Below, in pieces: positions 15,401-20,073 of a DNA stretch of 20,073 nt. Below the pieces are notes generated by a model. It had not been told where the DNA came from and did not search any database. It was given only the letters and a program-made list of their open reading frames with translations. The translations under genes were made by a program, and so were the position numbers. Source of the stretch: Comamonadaceae bacterium (lineage in GTDB: Bacteria > Pseudomonadota > Gammaproteobacteria > Burkholderiales > Burkholderiaceae_C); the NCBI GenBank assembly GCA_947458415.1, contig CANGZG010000024.1, positions 1-20,073 on the forward strand, read 5' to 3'. Position 1 is the stretch's first letter, and each line of letters starts with the position of its first letter.

Positions 15401-16531
15401 ATGCTCGGCCCCGACATCGTCTCAGCCAGTGCCCGCGTACCGCTGGTGCAAATGGATGCACGAAGCCTGTGGGTTCAAACGCCGGTGGCTCAGCAACTGG
15501 GTTTGCGCGATGGGCAAATCATCCAAGCCGTGGCCGAGGTGCGCGATCAGCGCGTGCGTTTGTGGCTGAAAGATTTTTTCTTTGAACTCCCCAATGGCTG
15601 GGTGCTCAAAGACGGCGACAAACCTTTTTTACGGGTCAGTCAAAACGCAGGCACTTGGGGTTTTTTGATCCAGTCGTATCCCAGCGGCCAAACCTCTACC
15701 GCCACCCCAGCCTCCGCTGCGTTCGGGTTGAACGCCCCCGCAGCCATGCACCCCGGGGCTTCATTGCCCAGCACCAACCTGGGTTTGCTGTTGACCCAAC
15801 CCGCCGGGTTTGAGAGTTTCACCCGCATGTTGGCTGGCTTGGGCATGCGCAGTTTGAGCGGACAGGGCGAGTTCTCCGACATGGTCAAGCGCTTGTTGCA
15901 GCAACGCAGTTCGCTGGCGCAAATGAACCCGATCACGCTCAAACGCTTGGTGTCAGGCCAAGCACGCAGCGCCGAAAGCTTGCTGGCGCAAGGCGTGAGC
16001 GCGGACGATGACCCGAAAACCATCATCAAACAAATGCTGGCTTTTTTGCAAAAGGAAACGCTGCAGGGATTGGGCAGAAAAGAAGTCAGCGAGTTGGAGC
16101 AAGCGGTGCGCGAGCTCGAATCTGCACAGGTGCAGGCGGCGCAAAAATGGCTCAGTGGTGAGTTGTCTTTGCACGTGGTGTTGCCGTTTGTCGACCACGA
16201 GCCGGTGGATTTGCATTTTCAAAAACCTGCGCGCAAACCCAACCAAGAAGAGCCGCCTTTGACCGTGGACATCCATTCACGCAGCCGCATGCTGGGTGAG
16301 GTGTGGCTCAACACCACCATCTCGCAAGGCACAGGTGTCGATTTGGTGATGTGGGCCTTGCGCAGCGATGTGGCCGGTTTGGCCAAACAGCGCGCCACCG
16401 AACTCGGTTTGGAATTGGGCGCTGCGGGTTTGAACTTGCAGTCGTTTCAAATTTTCAATGCCGCGCGGCCTTTGGTACGCACCACCGAAGCCGCGGGCAG
16501 CCGTGGCTCTGTGATTGACACCCAGGCCTGA
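15401..16531 (+). CDS. Second FliK-like (Flg_hook domain) protein
   Basis: The 376-residue product has a FliK-type C-terminal region at about residues 240-355: a segment like LSGELSLHVVLPFVDHEPVD, then VDIHSRSRMLGEVWLNTTIS and a helix ending LGLELGAAGLNLQSFQIFNA. This is the pattern of Flg_hook domains, though different in detail from the first FliK at 1273-3006. The N-terminal 150 residues contain an OB-like beta stretch (VQTPVAQQLGLRDGQIIQAVAEVRDQRVRLWL) rather than the usual low-complexity ruler region. The ATG at 15401 has AAGGA upstream. It directly precedes an FhlB-like gene, the pair arrangement also seen as ylqG-ylqH in Bacillus. Its role could be hook-related or different from FliK. 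Confidence 0.75.
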   Translation: MLGPDIVSASARVPLVQMDARSLWVQTPVAQQLGLRDGQIIQAVAEVRDQRVRLWLKDFFFELPNGWVLKDGDKPFLRVSQNAGTWGFLIQSYPSGQTSTATPASAAFGLNAPAAMHPGASLPSTNLGLLLTQPAGFESFTRMLAGLGMRSLSGQGEFSDMVKRLLQQRSSLAQMNPITLKRLVSGQARSAESLLAQGVSADDDPKTIIKQMLAFLQKETLQGLGRKEVSELEQAVRELESAQVQAAQKWLSGELSLHVVLPFVDHEPVDLHFQKPARKPNQEEPPLTVDIHSRSRMLGEVWLNTTISQGTGVDLVMWALRSDVAGLAKQRATELGLELGAAGLNLQSFQIFNAARPLVRTTEAAGSRGSVIDTQA

Positions 16532-16544
16532 GGACAACGCCACC

Positions 16545-16862
16545 ATGAAAACACCTTTTGAAGCCATTGCGCTCGAATACGGGCAGCGAAAAACGCCGCG
16601 CGTCGTGGCCAAAGGGCAGGCTGATTTGGCGCACCGCATCATTGAAGAAGCCAAGCGACAAGGCATTTATGTGGCCGAGGACCCGCAACTGCTGGCTTTG
16701 CTCAGCAAGTTGGAGGTGGGCGAGGAAATCACGCAAGACATGTACACCGCGGTGGCGGTGATTTTGTCTTGGGTCTATTGGCTCAAGGGCATGCAACCCG
16801 GGGATGAGCAAATGCCGCCACCCGACAAGGGCGCAGCGTCAAACTTCGGTAAAGCCCCGTAA
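16545..16862 (+). CDS. FhlB-like protein, stand-alone FlhB C-terminal domain
   Basis: The 105-residue product looks like the last part of FlhB (the FlhB-CC domain): MKTPFEAIALEYGQRKTPRV, then VVAKGQADLAHRIIEEAKRQ, EDPQLLALLSKLEVGEEI and YTAVAVILSWVYWLKG. In FlhB this piece follows the NPTH self-cleavage site; here the gene starts just at that place, with KTP where PTH would be, so there is no cleavage motif and no membrane part. Known relatives are YlqH of Bacillus and FhlB of some proteobacteria. The ATG at 16545 has GAGG upstream; a TTG at 16515 would add 10 residues of unlike sequence. It follows the FliK-like gene by 13 bases and its 3' end overlaps the convergent flgN by 24 bases. Confidence 0.88.
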   Translation: MKTPFEAIALEYGQRKTPRVVAKGQADLAHRIIEEAKRQGIYVAEDPQLLALLSKLEVGEEITQDMYTAVAVILSWVYWLKGMQPGDEQMPPPDKGAASNFGKAP

Positions 16863-17261
16863 GCGGCGTATGCGTTTGATTTGGCCCAGGCGGTCGTAAA
16901 CCTCGACCGAACTGGTGGCCTCGTTGACATTCAGGCTCTCGAGTGCGCCACGGATGGCATCGAGTTTGCGCATGATCAAGATTTCATTGCGGCGGTGCAT
17001 GTCGCGGCACGCCAGCATGCGGGTGCGAAAGTCGTTCCAGTGCGTACCCAGTTTGTCTGCATCGTTTAATTGCGTCACGCCGGTGATGCGCGTGAGTTCA
17101 GACAGCAAATGGTTTTTGCCGCTGAGCAGTACCTCAAATTGATCCAAGTCTTGGGCTTTGAGCGCCTCAAATTCTTGCTCGAGCAATTCAGCCAGCTGAT
17201 CTACCAGCGCATCAGCCTCTTGCAATGCATGGGCTTCGTCATTGGCAATGGTGTCGGTCAT
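16839..17261 (-). CDS. flgN: FlgN, FlgK/FlgL export chaperone
   Basis: FlgN is a cytoplasmic chaperone for the hook-filament junction proteins. The 140-residue, helix-rich product has the family layout: acidic amphipathic N-terminal helices (LVDQLAELLEQEFEALKAQD, then LDQFEVLLSGKNHLLSEL), a middle helix with WNDFRTRMLACRDMHRRNEI, and a basic C-terminus (RIRRLRGFTEV). The ATG at 17261 follows flgM by 10 bases, the common flgM-flgN order. Its end overlaps the fhlB-like gene on the other strand. Divergent sequence is normal in this family; position makes the call firm. Confidence 0.88.
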   Translation of the reverse strand: MTDTIANDEAHALQEADALVDQLAELLEQEFEALKAQDLDQFEVLLSGKNHLLSELTRITGVTQLNDADKLGTHWNDFRTRMLACRDMHRRNEILIMRKLDAIRGALESLNVNEATSSVEVYDRLGQIKRIRRLRGFTEV

Positions 17262-17271
17262 GGTCAGCTTT

Positions 17272-17589
17272 TCAACCTTGGATCAATTTTTCGAGGGAGA
17301 CAAAGTTTTCGGCGATGCGACGCGGATTGACAGGGTAGTTGCCTTGCTGCAAGGCAGCTTTGATGGCGTCCACTTTGGCACGGTCGAAGTCAGGCTGAGC
17401 ATCGATGCGTTCTTTGACGTTGCTGAGGTTCACTGAATCGCTTTCTTTCGTCCGCGCGGGCGCTTTGGTTTCAGGGGCGTTGTCGGTTTTGGCAGGGGCA
17501 TTTTTTCTGTCCAGCTTGTCCAATGTGGTCCGCGAAGCGGCATTGGAGCTGGAAATCCTGCTCTGGTTGAGAGAAATGGGATCAGACAT
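17272..17589 (-). CDS. flgM: FlgM, anti-sigma28 factor
   Basis: FlgM binds FliA in the cytoplasm and is secreted through the finished hook, releasing late gene expression. The 105-residue product has a polar, disordered N-terminal half and the FliA-binding C-terminal part with VNLSNVKERIDAQPDFDRAK, VDAIKAALQQGNYPVNPRRI and AENFVSLEKL. Size is normal. It has its own sigma28 promoter at 17643-17669, forming the usual negative feedback, and can also be read from the upstream flgA sigma54 promoter. The ATG has GGAAG upstream. Confidence 0.95.
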   Translation of the reverse strand: MSDPISLNQSRISSSNAASRTTLDKLDRKNAPAKTDNAPETKAPARTKESDSVNLSNVKERIDAQPDFDRAKVDAIKAALQQGNYPVNPRRIAENFVSLEKLIQG

Positions 17590-17642
17590 GTGGCTTCCTT
17601 GTTATCAAAGGTGGGTACAAAACTTATGACTCGACATCGTTG

Positions 17643-17669
17643 GTATCGACCCGAGATGTTTGTTCTTGA
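17643..17669 (-). promoter_or_regulatory. Sigma28 (FliA) promoter for flgM-flgN
   Basis: On the minus strand the -35 element TCAAGAAC and the -10 element GTCGATAC are exactly 11 bases apart, compared with TAAAGTTT-N11-GCCGATAA; the -10 matches 6 of 8. The predicted start is near 17636, about 47 bases before flgM. It fits known FliA control of flgM. Confidence 0.75.
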
Positions 17670-17687
17670 GTCTTTTTTGAAAAATAC

Positions 17688-17704
17688 TTTTCATGGGCTG
17701 AAAA
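17688..17704 (-). terminator. Weak candidate hairpin after flgA
   Basis: TTTTCA and TGAAAA form a 6-base A/T-rich stem around a 5-base loop, followed on the minus strand by GTATTTTTC. It may reduce read-through from flgA into flgM; the stem is too weak for a firm call. Confidence 0.25.
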
Positions 17705-17723
17705 AGAAACATTTGGTACTCTT

Positions 17724-18497
17724 TCAAAGACCGCGAGCCATGTTGACGCCTGTGACCACTGCCGTCAATGATCGGCCCGAATCGGGGTTTTTCAAGCGAA
17801 TTTGCTCGCCCAGCAAACCATCTTGTTGGGCTTCGGCTTTGACCGTGATCAAAAAACCTTTGCCTTCGCCGCCCACCGCCACGGTGACTTGTTGCCCGCG
17901 ACGCACCAAGGCAGCAGGTTTCAAGTCTTGCATTTTGACAGGGGTGTTGGCGGGCAGGTCCCGCAACAACTCGGTGTTGACCAACTCACGTTCGTCGCTG
18001 ACAAAACGGGTTTCATGGGCCGGCACCGTGATTTCAGCGGTTTTGAACATGCCTGGTTGAACCGATGTGCCGCGTTTGATCGATTGGGTAGACACCCAAA
18101 CCTGTCTGCTGACCGCATTCGTCTGAGTGACGGTGGCGAGTTGCGCACCAAGCCCTGTTTTGACCTGCACCATGACGAAATGCTGCCAAACCGGTTGGGC
18201 ACAACGGGCGCGCACGCTTTGTTTGTTGCCATAGGGTTGGTCAAACACGATGTCTTGTTCGCACAGATTGATCTTGATGCGGCTGTCCATGGGTTGGATC
18301 GTGACCAAAGGCGCTTCGAGCTTGTAGGTGTCCATGACAAATTGTTTGGCACCTTGTTCCACGGCGGCCCAACCTGGGCTGGCGGGTGGCACGCTTTGCG
18401 CGTCGGCTTGGAGCCAGACCGTGCCAAGCAAGGCCGTGGCACAACCCAAGGCGATCAGACCGGTTGGTTTACCTGTTTGAGATGTTCGGCACAGCAT
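17724..18497 (-). CDS. flgA: FlgA, P-ring assembly chaperone
   Basis: FlgA is a periplasmic chaperone that helps FlgI form the P-ring around the rod. From ATG 18497 the product is 257 residues with a signal peptide (hydrophobic core GLIALGCATALLGTVWLQ, cleavage after ADA). An N-terminal domain (about 40-130) has two Cys (NLCEQD and RARCAQP), and the C-terminal SAF-type domains contain VSRQVWVSTQSIKRGTSVQP, LPANTPVKMQDLKPAALVRR and GGEGKGFLITVKAEA, all typical. The frame opens at TTG 18515, six codons upstream; ATG 18497 has GGAG 12 bases upstream, so the choice is not certain. A sigma54 promoter lies at 18560-18575. flgM and flgN follow. Confidence 0.93.
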   Translation of the reverse strand: MLCRTSQTGKPTGLIALGCATALLGTVWLQADAQSVPPASPGWAAVEQGAKQFVMDTYKLEAPLVTIQPMDSRIKINLCEQDIVFDQPYGNKQSVRARCAQPVWQHFVMVQVKTGLGAQLATVTQTNAVSRQVWVSTQSIKRGTSVQPGMFKTAEITVPAHETRFVSDERELVNTELLRDLPANTPVKMQDLKPAALVRRGQQVTVAVGGEGKGFLITVKAEAQQDGLLGEQIRLKNPDSGRSLTAVVTGVNMARGL

Positions 18498-18559
18498 TTG
18501 CAAGATGGTCTCCAAGAGTGTGAAAGTTTTGACGTTTTTGGCGTCAGCTCCATACCCGA

Positions 18560-18575
18560 TGCAATTTCGATGCCA
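18560..18575 (-). promoter_or_regulatory. Sigma54 (-24/-12) promoter for flgA
   Basis: On the minus strand TGGCATCGAAATTGCA matches the sigma54 consensus TGGCACGNNNNTTGCA, with invariant GG and GC and exact spacing; two -24 side positions differ. The predicted start is near 18549, 34 to 52 bases before the flgA start. Confidence 0.8.
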
Positions 18576-18603
18576 ACCATTTTTTCAACTTGCTGAGCGC
18601 CAA

Positions 18604-19761
18604 ATGAACTTCAATATTGATTCCAAAGCCCTCGTCAAAACTAATTTTTCAACACCTAATACGTCATCTTTGACAGCCAAGCAAACGGTGGAGGCGAACA
18701 TTGCGCGCATCGGCTTTGCCCAAACCTTGGCCCAATTGCAAACCCGTCAAACTGTCAATTCCTCGACGATTCTCAATCCGCAGGTGCCCAGCGTCGCCGT
18801 CAAAGAGGGCGACACCTTGACCGGCATCGTGAAAAACCAAATGCAGGCGTTGGGCAAACCCGTGTCCCACAACGAGGCGGCTCGGTTGGCACAAGACATC
18901 GCCCGCGCCAACGGGCTGTCCAACCCAGACCGGATTTTTCCTGGCCAACGCTTGAACTTGGCGGCTTTGCGGCCTGACACGCTGACCACCCAGGCCAAAC
19001 TGGCCAATGCCCAAACCGCTTTGACCATGAACGCGGCCGCGCAGCCCAAGGCCTTGTCCGTGATGCGCCAAGCGCCAAACCACCTGAGCGCAGACCATCC
19101 TGTTTTGCAAAAAACCCTGGAACGTGCCGTGGCCAAAGGCTTTATTCCTGCCGAGGACCGGCACAAGGTGTTCGACAAAATCGTCAACATGTCGCGTACT
19201 TACCAGTTCGCCCCGGACGACTTTGCCCGATTGACCTTGATGGAGAGCGATGGGATGAACCCCAAAGCCACCAACAACCGTTGCCACGGCATCATCCAGT
19301 TTTGCGATGGACCCGACCGGGGTGCGGCCAGCGCGGGTTTTGGCAGCAACCCCAAAGCCATCTTGGGCCACAGCGTGCTCGAACAGTTAGACATGGTGTC
19401 CAAGTATTTCGATGAAACCGGTTTGCGCAACGGCGGCCCGACCAGCCTGGATGATTTGTACCTGACCGTGCTGACACCCGCAGCGCGCCGCGAAAAAGCC
19501 CCCGACGCCCGTTTGAACATCGCGGGCACGCAAGCCCAGCATTTGTATGTGAACCGCGACAAGACCGCGCCCATCACCCGCAACTCGATCATGCAAGGCC
19601 TGTATCAAAACGCGCTGGAACGGTTGGGCAAGCACGATTCATCCATGTTGGCGCAAAACACAGCGTCGGCGGCGAATGGTTTGACCACACCGGGTAACGC
19701 GCTCAGCAGAGCACAGGCTTTGCGCATGGGTGCTTACTTGAACCCGGATTACGTTCGCTGA
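18604..19761 (+). CDS. LysM plus lytic-transglycosylase-like protein beside flgB
   Basis: The product is 385 residues from ATG 18604. A polar N-terminus without a signal peptide is followed by a LysM-like unit at about 63-120 (VAVKEGDTLTGIVKNQ, then ANGLSNPDRIFPGQRLNL). From about 195 comes a transglycosylase-like domain with LTLMESDGMNPKATNN and GIIQFCDG; Glu214 is the probable catalytic acid (ES...GIIQF order). The later part, LYLTVLTPAARREK and LYVNRDKTAPITR, recalls phage tail-type peptidoglycan hydrolases. Its likely role is opening peptidoglycan for the rod, like the muramidase part of FlgJ. The ribosome site is poor; ATG 18505 would add 33 residues and overlap flgA. No clear promoter of its own is seen. 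Confidence 0.8.
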   Translation: MNFNIDSKALVKTNFSTPNTSSLTAKQTVEANIARIGFAQTLAQLQTRQTVNSSTILNPQVPSVAVKEGDTLTGIVKNQMQALGKPVSHNEAARLAQDIARANGLSNPDRIFPGQRLNLAALRPDTLTTQAKLANAQTALTMNAAAQPKALSVMRQAPNHLSADHPVLQKTLERAVAKGFIPAEDRHKVFDKIVNMSRTYQFAPDDFARLTLMESDGMNPKATNNRCHGIIQFCDGPDRGAASAGFGSNPKAILGHSVLEQLDMVSKYFDETGLRNGGPTSLDDLYLTVLTPAARREKAPDARLNIAGTQAQHLYVNRDKTAPITRNSIMQGLYQNALERLGKHDSSMLAQNTASAANGLTTPGNALSRAQALRMGAYLNPDYVR

Positions 19762-19864
19762 GCCGCACAACCGAGCGGCAAGCCATTGCCGAGACCGAGC
19801 GCCTGCGGAGAAGTCTTGCCGCACCCAGCCATCCACCTGCTCACAAAGCCTGAGACAGTTTGGG

Positions 19865-19880
19865 TGGCACACAAATTGCA
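19865..19880 (+). promoter_or_regulatory. Sigma54 (-24/-12) promoter for flgB
   Basis: TGGCACACAAATTGCA matches the sigma54 consensus at every conserved base but one, with exact spacing. The predicted start is near 19891, leaving a leader of about 67 bases before flgB. It should drive the rod and hook operon beyond the window. Confidence 0.88.
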
Positions 19881-19902
19881 CATATCGACCGGAGGCGTCT
19901 CA

Positions 19903-19917
19903 ACTTGAGCGTCAAGT
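19903..19917. promoter_or_regulatory. Inverted repeat in the flgB leader
   Basis: ACTTGA-GCG-TCAAGT is a perfect inverted repeat about 12 bases after the predicted start of the sigma54 promoter. FleQ and FlrC bind downstream of the start in several known sigma54 flagellar promoters, so this could be an activator site; this is inference. Confidence 0.35.
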
Positions 19918-19957
19918 GTCGTGAAAACGGCGGTCACAACCACCAGGGAGATGTGTG

Positions 19958-20073
19958 ATGAACTTATTTAACGGAGCACTCGGCATCCACGAGCGTGCGC
20001 TCGGGGTGCGCAGCCAGCGCCTGGAAGTGTTGTCACGCAATATCGCCAACGCCGACACCCCTAATTACAAAGC
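19958..20073 (+). CDS. flgB: FlgB, proximal rod protein (partial, first 38 residues)
   Basis: FlgB forms the base of the rod in the periplasm. Only the N-terminus is in the window: MNLFNGALGIHERALGVRSQ followed by RLEVLSRNIANADTPNYK, which carries the rod/hook family signature (LSxNIANADTPxYK). The ATG at 19958 has AGGGAG upstream; an overlapping ATG at 19951 is in another frame. Driven by the sigma54 promoter at 19865-19880. The rest, and probably flgC onward, lies past the right edge. Confidence 0.95.
   Translation, partial: MNLFNGALGIHERALGVRSQRLEVLSRNIANADTPNYK

Noticed and set aside
18505..18603. Upstream start for the LysM/transglycosylase gene
   Set aside because: It adds 33 residues with no clear signal peptide, has no ribosome site, overlaps the flgA start and covers the flgA promoter; ATG 18604 is preferred, though its own site is poor.
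19762..19779. Short GCCGC/GCGGC hairpin after the LysM/transglycosylase gene
   Set aside because: A 5-base stem with an 8-base loop and no U-run; too weak to call a terminator.

Overview
The window is a single, almost gap-free flagellar gene block from a bacterium that is most likely a betaproteobacterium of the Burkholderiales/Comamonadaceae type. This is an inference from moderately high GC, heavy use of TTG for leucine, and the character of the proteins; no rRNA or marker gene is present. Every gene except one (8357-9115) can be tied to the flagellum from its own sequence or by strong context. The presence of flhF, fleN (flhG), a FleQ-type sigma54 activator and good sigma54 (-24/-12) promoters suggests the polar-flagellum hierarchy (FleQ/sigma54 then FliA/sigma28) rather than the FlhDC scheme of enteric bacteria.

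Layout. (1) 1-3006, minus strand: fliK-fliL-fliM (fliM cut by the window edge), hook-length control, stator-associated protein and C-ring switch protein. (2) 3007-3221: divergent promoter region with a sigma54 site on each strand. (3) 3222-11643, plus strand: flhA-flhF-fleN-fliA-orf252-fliS-motA-motB: export gate, placement and number control, sigma28, an unrecognised membrane-anchored protein, flagellin chaperone and stator. Several genes overlap by 4 to 14 bases. (4) 11703-12872, minus strand: a FleQ-type activator that lacks the usual N-terminal domain. (5) 13005-16862, plus strand: a late operon led by a strong sigma28 promoter, with flgP lipoprotein, a FlgT-like periplasmic protein, a LysM/FimV-like periplasmic protein, a second FliK-like protein and an FhlB-like stand-alone FlhB C-terminal domain. 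(6) 16839-18497, minus strand: flgA-flgM-flgN; flgA has a sigma54 promoter and flgM its own sigma28 promoter. (7) 18604-20073, plus strand: a LysM plus lytic-transglycosylase-like protein, then a sigma54 promoter and the start of flgB (cut by the window end).

How it works together. The activator (with FleN as probable antagonist) would switch on sigma54 promoters before flhA, fliK, flgA and flgB. FliA made from the flhA run would then drive the sigma28 promoters before fliS, flgP and flgM, with FlgM holding FliA back until the hook is complete. The least described parts are orf252, the flgP/flgT-like/LysM operon (a possible outer scaffold around the basal body), the second FliK/FhlB pair, and the phage-lysozyme-like protein beside flgB. 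No tRNA, rRNA, CRISPR, insertion sequence or prophage structure is seen, and no stretch over 300 bases lacks a gene.
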